A DNA stretch of 9,817 bases from Candidatus Cloacimonadota bacterium (GTDB lineage: Bacteria > Cloacimonadota > Cloacimonadia > Cloacimonadales > Cloacimonadaceae). The stretch lies in the NCBI GenBank assembly GCA_028703735.1, contig JAQVMI010000047.1, positions 1 to 9,817 of the forward strand, written 5' to 3'. Under the pieces are notes generated by a model. It saw only the letters and a list, made by a program, of their open reading frames with translations, was not told the DNA's origin and did no database searches. This document shows, piece by piece, positions 1 through 6,548 of this stretch. Position numbers and translations under genes: made by a program. Each line of letters opens with the position of its first letter. Within the stretch, counting starts at the first letter, position 1.

Positions 1-227
1 AGGTTGTGTGAGAACATCTTTTCTTGTTCCCGCCTGTGACACTCTATACATTATTTCACGACTGATTCCATTGTTTTCATCTATTCATTACAAGTCAAGA
101 TAATTATTAAAAATGACCACAAAAAAAATACGGGACTGATTAAAACGTAGAAACAGAAGAATCCTCTCTGATTGATTGTGAGCCGCAGTTACAGCTTATG
201 GCTTCAGTTGTGGCAATGCACGCATAT
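1..227. other. Gene-free left edge, no feature supported
   Basis: I see no convincing gene here. On the minus strand a frame opens at an ATG at 51-49 and runs off the left edge (MYRVSQAGTRKDVLTQP). It has no clear Shine-Dalgarno, so it is not called. A TTGACT hexamer on the minus strand at about 93-98, with a poor -10 (AACAAT) 17 bases away, could be a weak promoter for it. The rest is AT-rich sequence with short A-runs (119-128). Together with the repeats at 228-480 and 522-572, this leaves 1-576 without a supported gene. Confidence 0.3.
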
Positions 228-480
228 CCTTCAGCCCTCGTAACATAGGATTGCATCCTGTTGTAGGTGCGTGGTTTGCAACCCGCACCAAGGTAAACTT
301 TAGCCGCTATTTGAACGTATTAGTCCTTCAGCCTTCGTAACATAGGATTACATCCTGTTGTAGGTGTGTGGTTTGTAACCCGCACCATTTGAACGCATTA
401 GTCCTTCAGCCTTCGTAACATAGGATTGCATCCTGTTGTAGGTGCGTGGTTTGCAACCTGCACCATGTGAACGCATTAGT
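228..480. repeat. Three-copy REP-like double-hairpin repeat array
   Basis: Three near-identical 63-bp units lie at 228-290, 325-387 and 403-465, each preceded or followed by a 15-bp linker (TTTGAACGCATTAGT type). Units 2 and 3 are 78 bp apart; units 1 and 2 are 97 bp apart because of 19 extra bases. Each unit has two hairpins. The first is AGGAT-TGC-ATCCT (247-259 in unit 1). The second has a 6-bp stem (266-271 with 284-289), one bulged T, a 4-bp stem (273-276 with 280-283) and a TGC loop. The second hairpin is preceded immediately by GTAG (263-266). A GTAG foot beside an imperfect hairpin is the hallmark of REP elements recognised by REP-associated tyrosine transposases. Differences between copies keep pairing as G-T wobbles. 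The array lies downstream of fpg, at the 3' end of the PDO-trxB-fpg operon, a common place for REP elements. Assignment as REP is inference from architecture. Confidence 0.8.
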
Positions 481-521
481 CCTTTGCACCGCTGAAAATT
501 GAGATTCCTTCACAAATCGTA

Positions 522-572
522 AATGGTGCAAATGACTCCTGCTGTTTGTGAATGGCGCAAATGACTCCTGCT
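522..572. repeat. 29-bp-period direct repeat
   Basis: Two 22-bp copies, 522-543 and 551-572, differ at one base (AATGGTGCAAATGACTCC versus AATGGCGCAAATGACTCC, both continuing TGCT). A CACAAA/TTTGTG inverted repeat (511-516 and 545-550) surrounds the first copy. A T7 run follows at 572-578, just past the fpg stop codon. No GC-rich stem precedes the T-run in either direction, so I do not call a terminator. Function unknown. Confidence 0.7.
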
Positions 573-576
573 TTTT

Positions 577-1386
577 TTAATCAGTTGCCTGGCACACAGG
601 GCAGAAGAAACTGGATCTGCCAGATTGAACTATACGGGTTACTTCGTGACCAAGAGGGCAGGTTTTTTTTTGGTAAACCCGCAAAAAATGCTGGAATTCT
701 CCTGTTTTATCGTCTATCCTGCGAAAATCTGAAATACTTGTGCCACCCACCCTGATAGCTTCGTTCAGAACTTCTTTTGTATGTTGAACGATGCTGATAG
801 CAGCTTTGGAAGAAAGCGATCCCGCAATTGCAGTAGGCGCAATCCCTGCTCTGTACAGAATTTCGCAAACATAAATATTCCCCAAGCCTGCAATTATGTT
901 TTGATCTAATAGCACAGATTTTATCGGAGCTTTTTTTCCGGCAAGCAGTTTGTGTAGTTTTACAGGGGTAAAATCCTGCTCCAGAGGTTCAAATCCGAGC
1001 TTTGGAAGGTAAGAGGGCACATTTTGGCTAACGCAATGGATAATCTTACCAAAGGTTCGGATATCTATGAAGTGGATTACTTCCCCTCCCTGAAGGCAGA
1101 TTCTGGCACGTTCATGCGGTAAAATATCGGTGCTATCACAGGCAGCAACCAGCTTACCCGTCATCCGTAAATGAATAATTAAACTGCTGCCCCCGCTAAG
1201 GTTAATAACCATATACTTCCCACGCCTATATGAAGATATCACTACGGCGGGAAAGGGTTCTGAAGGCAAATCCTCATCCACAATCACAGTGCCGGGATAA
1301 TAGCATTCCAAAGCCACTATAGCCTTGTTCGCCACGGAGCTGATAAAGCCATCCAGCACGGTTTGAACTTCTGGTAGTTCCGGCAT
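577..1386 (-). CDS. mutM: Formamidopyrimidine-DNA glycosylase (Fpg/MutM)
   Basis: Base-excision repair enzyme that removes 8-oxoguanine and formamidopyrimidines and cuts the strand by beta/delta elimination. The start is fixed by the catalytic N-terminus: Pro2 is the Schiff-base nucleophile after Met removal, followed by Glu3 (MPELPEV). Other family residues are visible: Lys57 in RRGK, the lesion-void fillers Met75, Arg110 and Phe112, the helix-two-turn-helix segment DQNIIAGLGN (161-170), and the C-terminal finger with GRSSF (256-260). At 269 residues it is the usual length. The zinc finger is unusual: the first pair reads C243-PLG-H247 instead of CxxC, and the second pair is C262/C265, giving a likely CHCC site. 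A Shine-Dalgarno AAGGG lies at 1393-1397. The gene starts 2 bases after the trxB stop, so it is the last gene of the PDO-trxB-fpg operon. Confidence 0.97.
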   Translation of the reverse strand: MPELPEVQTVLDGFISSVANKAIVALECYYPGTVIVDEDLPSEPFPAVVISSYRRGKYMVINLSGGSSLIIHLRMTGKLVAACDSTDILPHERARICLQGGEVIHFIDIRTFGKIIHCVSQNVPSYLPKLGFEPLEQDFTPVKLHKLLAGKKAPIKSVLLDQNIIAGLGNIYVCEILYRAGIAPTAIAGSLSSKAAISIVQHTKEVLNEAIRVGGTSISDFRRIDDKTGEFQHFLRVYQKKTCPLGHEVTRIVQSGRSSFFCPVCQATD

Positions 1387-1388
1387 GC

Positions 1389-2351
1389 TTAACCCTTGTG
1401 AATCAAGTATTTATTTACTGCATGTGCAGCGTTTGCCCCATCACCAACAGCAGTGGCTACCTGCCGCAAAGTTTTGGCTTGAACATCCCCTGCTGCCCAA
1501 ACGCCTTCCAACGAAGTGGCATTATCGGCATAGCTTTTTATATAGCCATTTAGCAGCTCTATTTGTCCTTCAAATAGTGAGGTATTGGGAATCGATCCCA
1601 CAAAAATGAAGATTCCATCCACTTCCAGTTTTTCCGGTTCCCGGCTGTCTGCTTTTTTTATTTTCAGGCTGCGGGGCTCTGTGGCAAAATCAATTGTTTC
1701 CACTGTGGTATTGGGGATCAGCATAATCTTTGGTTCGGCTTTCACTCTTTCCTGTAAAATTGAATCAGCGGTGTATTTGTCACTGCGGTGAATCAGATAA
1801 ATCTGCCTGGCATACTTCGCTATGAACAGTGCTTCTTCGAAGGCGGAATTTCCCCCTCCTACCACTGCTACTACCTTATCAGGATAAAAGGGTCCGTCGC
1901 AAGTGGCACAATAGGAAACGCCGTTTCCGGCATACTCCGCTTCACCTTCAATATCCAAAAGGCGAGGAGAAGAACCGGTGCAGATAATGATGGTTTTTGT
2001 TTTCCAGGTGTTATGCTCTGTGGTAACTTCTTTCACCTCACCGGTTAAGGTGGTGGAAATCACGTTTTCGCGCACTATTTCCAGCCCAAAGAACCGCGCT
2101 TGTTTTTCCATGTCCTGAGCAAGGGTCTGCCCCAAAACAGGTTCCGGAAATCCGGGGTAATTCTCCACCCATTGGGTTGCAATAAGCTGTCCTCCGGGAA
2201 CCGCAGCTTTTTCTATCATCAGGGTTTTCAGTTTATAGCGCGCAGCATAAAGCCCTGCCGTTAAACCGGCAGGACCTCCACCTATGATTATCAGGTCAAA
2301 AAGCTGCGTGGCATCCACATTGTCAGAAAGGCTGATATTGAAATCCAGCAT
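1389..2351 (-). CDS. trxB: Thioredoxin reductase (TrxB family), atypical NADPH site
   Basis: Low-Mr FAD-dependent pyridine nucleotide-disulfide oxidoreductase that passes electrons from a nicotinamide (or other) donor to a thioredoxin-like partner. The FAD-binding GGGPAG is at 24-29, GGQL at 53-56, and the redox-active CATC at 148-151 (SYCATCDG). The second Rossmann motif is GGGNSAFEEA at 165-174, and the C-terminal FAD motif is AAGDV...LRQVATAVGDG around 286-305. At 320 residues the length is normal. The 2'-phosphate-binding segment, HRRDxxR in E. coli, reads H188-R-S-D-K-Y-T194. Two of the arginines that hold NADPH are therefore Ser190 and Thr194, so NADH preference or another donor is plausible (inference). 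It starts 1 base after the upstream PDO stop codon, making PDO the obvious redox partner. Confidence 0.95.
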   Translation of the reverse strand: MLDFNISLSDNVDATQLFDLIIIGGGPAGLTAGLYAARYKLKTLMIEKAAVPGGQLIATQWVENYPGFPEPVLGQTLAQDMEKQARFFGLEIVRENVISTTLTGEVKEVTTEHNTWKTKTIIICTGSSPRLLDIEGEAEYAGNGVSYCATCDGPFYPDKVVAVVGGGNSAFEEALFIAKYARQIYLIHRSDKYTADSILQERVKAEPKIMLIPNTTVETIDFATEPRSLKIKKADSREPEKLEVDGIFIFVGSIPNTSLFEGQIELLNGYIKSYADNATSLEGVWAAGDVQAKTLRQVATAVGDGANAAHAVNKYLIHKG

Positions 2352-2352
2352 C

Positions 2353-2991
2353 TTACAAAGCTTCTTTCAGCTTGGCAATCAGCATGGCTTCCGGAGCAGC
2401 ACCTTCCACAAACCATTTTTCGTTGATGGTAGTGCGGGGAACACCCTGAACGCTGTATTTCTGTGCCAAATGAGGAAATTCGGTAATCTCCACCATGTCT
2501 GCCACAACATGCGGACTAACAAAGGCTAATTGATGAGCCAATATTACAGCTCCAGGACAGTAAGGACAGGTTGGTGTTACAAATACTTGCAAATGAACGG
2601 GTTTGCTAAGGTTGCTAAGGAAGGTTTTGGTTTCGGGAGTTAGCTTGGTAATTCCGGTGGAAACCATTAAAATGGCTGATAACAGGGAAGAGAATTCGTA
2701 TCCTGCAGGTATCCCATAGAAACGAATTCCATAATCTTTATCACCCAATACGGCAATAGCTGGTATTTTATCTATTCCCATGCTTTTAACTGCTTCTTCA
2801 TCACCATCGAACTGCTTCACTTCCAGCTTAAGCAGTTTATTGGCAGCAATCAATTCGCTTAGCAAAGTATGAGTATCCTTGCAATATCCACATTCGAAAG
2901 GCTGGGTAAAAAGCATCAGGGTTACCGGATTTTTCATATTGGCAAGGGCTTTGGTTACTTCCTGCATTACTTTTTCATCTAACATTGGCAT
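2353..2991 (-). CDS. Protein disulfide oxidoreductase (PDO), tandem glutaredoxin-like
   Basis: A 212-residue protein of two thioredoxin-fold units, as in the PDO family of archaea and thermophilic bacteria. The first unit carries C34-GYC37 with a cis-proline candidate in KIP77. The second carries C142-PYC145 (TCPYC) with a cis-proline candidate in GVP185. CPYC in the C-terminal unit is the usual active motif of PDOs. There is no signal peptide, so it is cytosolic. It probably oxidises, reduces or isomerises disulfides and receives electrons from the TrxB encoded 1 base downstream. It is the first gene of the operon. The start at 2991 is supported by a perfect AGGAG Shine-Dalgarno 6 bases upstream and by the promoter at 3021-3048. 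An ATG two codons later is a less likely start. The family call is secure; the in vivo direction of the reaction is not. Confidence 0.92.
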   Translation of the reverse strand: MPMLDEKVMQEVTKALANMKNPVTLMLFTQPFECGYCKDTHTLLSELIAANKLLKLEVKQFDGDEEAVKSMGIDKIPAIAVLGDKDYGIRFYGIPAGYEFSSLLSAILMVSTGITKLTPETKTFLSNLSKPVHLQVFVTPTCPYCPGAVILAHQLAFVSPHVVADMVEITEFPHLAQKYSVQGVPRTTINEKWFVEGAAPEAMLIAKLKEAL

Positions 2992-2997
2992 TTCATT

Positions 2998-3002
2998 CTC
3001 CT
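2998..3002 (-). promoter_or_regulatory. Ribosome binding site of the PDO gene
   Basis: AGGAG on the minus strand lies 6 bases before the ATG at 2991-2989 and decides that start. A short inverted repeat CTAAT/ATTAG (3001-3005 with 3014-3018) overlaps its 5' edge in the leader and might partly cover it; this is weak. Confidence 0.8.
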
Positions 3003-3020
3003 AATGAGTTTTTATTAGAA

Positions 3021-3048
3021 AGGATAACTGAGAATTGGCAAATGTCAA
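3021..3048 (-). promoter_or_regulatory. Sigma70-like promoter of the PDO-trxB-fpg operon
   Basis: On the minus strand a perfect -35 TTGACA (3043-3048) is followed after 16 bases by TATCCT (3021-3026), which matches the -10 consensus at four of six positions. It would start a transcript near 3013-3015, giving a leader of about 25 bases before the PDO start codon. No operator is obvious, apart from the octamer repeat 39 bases upstream. Confidence 0.65.
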
Positions 3049-3086
3049 GTAAATAAGTAGGATATGCTATCTAATTGCAGAAAGGG

Positions 3087-3118
3087 GTGATGGAGTGCGG
3101 GGGTGCTGGAGTGCTGGG
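3087..3118. repeat. Four tandem octamers (GTGNTGGA type)
   Basis: The plus strand reads GTGATGGA, GTGCGGGG, GTGCTGGA, GTGCTGGG in perfect 8-bp register. It is G-rich with many GG steps, so a two-layer G-quadruplex is conceivable. It lies just upstream of the PDO promoter -35 and downstream of the RhuM remnant. The 8-bp register and G-rich strand resemble the larger array at 7862-8295. Confidence 0.75.
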
Positions 3119-3165
3119 GAGTTATGGTACTTTGGTGAAGAGAAATCATTTCAGATTGTAAAAGG

Positions 3166-3432
3166 CTATTTTTTATGTACTTGGCGTTATTTTTCGGTTT
3201 GAACTGTTAAGTAATTCTTAACAGTTGAATCTGTATCTAATTCACCTTCCTTCAGTATATTACGGATATGCCTACTGATATTGGGTATATAAGTTTGATA
3301 TAAATCAGCTAATTGATTTAGGTTCAACCAGATAGATTCGCTATCCCTATTCAGGGCGATCTGGTATTTGCCTCCCTCTTCACTATAGAGAACAATCTGG
3401 CTAAATGGCTGGATTACCTGTTTCTTTTTCAC
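3166..3432 (-). pseudogene. N-terminal remnant of a RhuM-family protein
   Basis: From a GTG start (3432-3430), preceded by GAGGG, an 81-residue frame reads like the N-terminus of RhuM/virulence-type proteins. It has VLYSEEGGKYQI, then SIWLNLNQLADLY, then ISRHIRNILKEGEL, then TVQTE. Full RhuM proteins run to about 300 residues or more. Here a TAA at 3189-3187 interrupts the family's QTEGxRxV segment, and the next in-frame codons read RQVHKK before another stop at 3168-3166. Recognisable sequence ends there, so the gene is both nonsense-mutated and truncated. RhuM genes often sit in accessory or mobile regions, so this is probably the scar of an old insertion. The family assignment comes from motif memory, not from a search. 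Confidence 0.7.
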
Positions 3433-3588
3433 CTATCCCTCGCAGTATAAGAATCTTTATTTTTACATGTATCTACGCTGTTGTTTTCTGTCAACCGGAA
3501 TTTCAAGGCTAATGCCGCTGGGGAAAATAGTGTATGGCAACAAGGATTTAGCGGATTATATAGACATTATTTTGACATACCATAAAAC

Positions 3589-3648
3589 CGTAATGACAGT
3601 CGCCTCGACTGTCTTCATAACTTAGCACTCGAGGCGAGTGCAATTACG
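3589..3648. repeat. Palindromic repeat family 2, copy A (twin hairpins)
   Basis: An outer inverted repeat CGTAAT/ATTACG (3589-3594 with 3643-3648) encloses two perfect hairpins. The first has an 8-bp stem (3595-3602 with 3606-3613) and a CCT loop. The second has a 7-bp stem (3625-3631 with 3635-3641) and an AGG loop. The seven bases around the loops, CGCCTCG and CGAGGCG, are reverse complements, so the loops could kiss or the hairpins could refold into each other. The whole can be drawn as a three-way junction. A second copy lies at 3796-3843. Confidence 0.8.
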
Positions 3649-3687
3649 ATCATGACATTTCAATCCCAACTCTTCCTTGCCTCAATT

Positions 3688-3733
3688 AAGGAATCAATAA
3701 GGAATCACTACGGATGAAGTCCTTAATGATTCC
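3688..3733. repeat. Short GGAATCA direct and inverted repeat
   Basis: Plus-strand AAGGAATCA occurs twice in direct orientation (around 3688-3695 and 3699-3707), and TGATTCC follows inverted at 3727-3733. This permits a 7-bp hairpin (3701-3707 with 3727-3733). It lies between the two copies of palindromic family 2. No coding sense; function unknown. Confidence 0.5.
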
Positions 3734-3795
3734 GCAATGATACCGTAATTCCAGCGGGAGCTACGCAAAAGCCGGTCAAAAAAAAGCTTTTATTT

Positions 3796-3843
3796 GTAAC
3801 TACAGTCGCCTCGACTGTCTGCACACGAGGCGTGTGCAATTAC
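3796..3843. repeat. Palindromic repeat family 2, copy B (twin hairpins)
   Basis: Second copy of the element at 3589-3648, same orientation. Outer GTAA/TTAC arms (3796-3799 with 3840-3843) enclose a 7-bp hairpin with CCT loop (3802-3808 with 3812-3818) and an 8-bp hairpin with AGG loop (3820-3827 with 3831-3838). Relative to copy A the second stem changes GCACTCG/CGAGTGC to GCACACG/CGTGTGC, a paired substitution that keeps the stem. The spacer between the hairpins is much shorter than in copy A (1 base against 11). Confidence 0.8.
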
Positions 3844-3883
3844 GATATGCAGACTTATACTAAACACCATGTTAAATAGCTCA

Positions 3884-4069
3884 CTTTCATAACGTGTGGG
3901 TAACTTTTGTCATTCTGGACTTGATCCGGAATCCAGTTTTTACAAACCACATCGTGTAATTGCTGTAATATACTGGTTAACAGCATGTTATCACTAAAAC
4001 ATTTCTAAAATGGATTCCTGCCTTCGCAGGAATGACAAGAAAAAAAACTCTACCCCCTCGTTATGAAAG
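3884..4069. mobile_element. MITE-like inverted pair of dispersed repeats
   Basis: Two inverted arms (about 3884-3935 and 4011-4069) flank a central stretch of about 75 bases without coding capacity. Each arm has the same order of blocks: CTTTCATAACG (perfect 11 bp, 3884-3894 with 4059-4069), GGGTA (3898-3902 with 4051-4055), a T-rich stretch, then GTCATTC...GGAATCCA (3909-3935 with 4011-4036). In the right arm the last block is a perfect 8-bp hairpin (4014-4021 with 4026-4033). The GTCATTCC...GGAATCCA palindrome is a type of dispersed repeat seen in many bacterial genomes. The size and lack of coding fit a non-autonomous element, but I see no clear target duplication, so two independently inserted inverted repeats are the alternative. 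It starts 13 bases past the NlpC/P60 stop codon and may act as a weak transcript end. Confidence 0.6.
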
Positions 4070-4082
4070 AGAACCCAAAAAG

Positions 4083-5414
4083 CTATCTAACTGCACTGAC
4101 CGTTGTTAGGCGTTGCAGCAGCGTGTTTCGTTTACTTCCTTCACCCAGGCTAAGATCGCTAACCACGGTTTTATTCACCACCAGAATATCGTCTTTACCG
4201 GTTCCATCCGGGCAACGGTAACCCCAAATATCGTGTAGCACGTAGGGTTTTCCATTATATGCCCCCAAATATAGCATTATATGCCCGCTAAGGCGCAAAA
4301 ATGTGATTGCAGGCAAAGCCAGGTTTACTATCACGCTATCGCGAAATGCAGTGCTATCGCCGGGGGAAAATTCGTAAAGCAATGCGGCTGCTTTTGCTTG
4401 TTGCAAGCCATTGCGTGGAAGGAAAATGCCAAAGCAGGAAAATACATGTTTCAAGAGGCTGGAACAATCAAAATCGCCATAGCTATCACCCCATCCATAG
4501 CCGGTTCCCAAGGTTACAAAAGCCAATTTATAAACATTGCGGGCTGTATATGGCAAATACCCTTTGTGTGCGTCCTCTTTGGCAAGATATGCTATGGAAA
4601 ACCCATCCATCTTGGGGATCTGGATTTGGTAATATGCACCGCTTTCCCCCAATAAAGGAAAGGCAGTTCCAATGCGGCAGAAGGTTAATAAATTCCTTGC
4701 CTCTGCATCCCGCCATATATCTGCCTTCGCTTTTGTTACTACTACCTTGGATTCTGCCCTGATGTAATTAAGCCAATCTGTGCGATACAAAAAGCAAACG
4801 TCACTTTTACGATACCAACCACTGGAGGTGGAACAAGCACCATAAACCCACAATCCATCAGCCGAATCATGATAGAACACTGTGGGAGTTCCCATATCGT
4901 AACCGCTGTTTTGCAATTGATCAAATTCCACATCCAGGCTGTCACTATTCAAATTTAGCTCGCTGGGAGCAAGACGCTGATTTGTTAGCTTTGCAGGAAA
5001 GCCAAAACGAACCTGCACACTGGGGGGAACTTCTTCCACATTAGCGTTTTGCAGCAGTGAATCCCACAACGCCTCCGAAATTCCAAATCCGGAAGAATCA
5101 TATTTTGCCACAGACTTCAGCTTCCGTAGTGATTCCCGGATTTCTTTGCGGATTGCAGAACCGGAATAGGTTTTAGCATGTTGCACAATGCGTGTAACAG
5201 TCCCTTGTTTATGTACTCTTTCATTAAATTCGGCTATTTGCTGATTAGCAATTACCAAGCTATCGGGATTGGGGTGCAGGTTTATCCAAAAACCAGGGGT
5301 ATTCATTCCCGGCAGTGTGTTTGGTAGCCTTGCAGGTGCTGCCAGATTTACTGCATGGAGGCTGAAGAAGCAGCTAATAACAAGAGCTATACACAAGCAA
5401 AGGGTTGGTTTCAT
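4083..5414 (-). CDS. Secreted NlpC/P60 cell-wall endopeptidase with SH3-like domain
   Basis: Probable gamma-D-glutamyl-diamino acid endopeptidase that trims peptidoglycan stem peptides outside the cytoplasmic membrane. Residues 1 to about 21 form a signal peptide (MKPTLCLC, then a hydrophobic stretch). A lipobox at Cys15 (VISC) is possible but sits early. Residues about 40-140 resemble the N-terminal region of SH3b1-type NlpC/P60 proteins, and about 170-290 form one or two SH3-like units (GLWVYGACSTSSGWY, then GYLPYT). The NlpC/P60 domain follows: GYGWGDSYGDFDCSS with Cys317 as nucleophile, SGH378 as the catalytic histidine, and H394 (VLHDIWGY) as the likely third polar residue. The length of 443 fits this multidomain type. 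It starts 2 bases after the tgt stop with only a weak ribosome binding site (GGA), so coupled translation is likely. Substrate specificity is inferred from the family. Confidence 0.85.
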   Translation of the reverse strand: MKPTLCLCIALVISCFFSLHAVNLAAPARLPNTLPGMNTPGFWINLHPNPDSLVIANQQIAEFNERVHKQGTVTRIVQHAKTYSGSAIRKEIRESLRKLKSVAKYDSSGFGISEALWDSLLQNANVEEVPPSVQVRFGFPAKLTNQRLAPSELNLNSDSLDVEFDQLQNSGYDMGTPTVFYHDSADGLWVYGACSTSSGWYRKSDVCFLYRTDWLNYIRAESKVVVTKAKADIWRDAEARNLLTFCRIGTAFPLLGESGAYYQIQIPKMDGFSIAYLAKEDAHKGYLPYTARNVYKLAFVTLGTGYGWGDSYGDFDCSSLLKHVFSCFGIFLPRNGLQQAKAAALLYEFSPGDSTAFRDSVIVNLALPAITFLRLSGHIMLYLGAYNGKPYVLHDIWGYRCPDGTGKDDILVVNKTVVSDLSLGEGSKRNTLLQRLTTVSAVR

Positions 5415-5416
5415 AG

Positions 5417-6538
<1,122 letters not shown>

Positions 6539-6548
6539 TCAATCCCTA

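Larger units (their letters stand above)
3433..4082. other. 650-bp gene-free spacer filled with repeats
   Basis: No supported gene. 3433-3588 is AT-rich and holds a 37-codon plus-strand frame (3512-3625) with an AAGG upstream, which I do not call. From 3589 on it is almost entirely palindromic or inverted repeat material, listed separately at 3589-3648, 3688-3733, 3796-3843 and 3884-4069. The spacer separates the RhuM remnant from the 3' end of the NlpC/P60 gene, so the repeats sit at the end of the rseP-tgt-NlpC/P60 transcript. Confidence 0.6.

Noticed and set aside
140..256. Minus-strand 38-codon frame ending ISCNCGSQSIREDSSVSTF, Cys/Ser-rich and peptide-like
   Set aside because: Its only ATG lies in a REP-like hairpin, there is no Shine-Dalgarno, and no modification enzyme gene is nearby.
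511..578. Terminator before the T7 run
   Set aside because: Only a weak CACAAA/TTTGTG pairing exists, far from the T-run. On the fpg strand the run is A, which does not fit an intrinsic terminator.
3512..3625. Plus-strand 37-codon frame (MPLGKIVYGNKDLADYID...) with AAGG upstream
   Set aside because: The composition is protein-like, but it runs into the twin-hairpin element and stops. No family is recognised and it opposes all neighbouring genes.
4037..4046. Intrinsic terminator of the NlpC/P60 transcript
   Set aside because: The T-rich run on the minus strand precedes the 4014-4033 hairpin instead of following it, and only TTTT follows the hairpin.
4281..4762. Two plus-strand frames of 124 and 151 codons
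   Set aside because: They are antisense to the NlpC/P60 gene, whose motifs are intact, and they show no family features.
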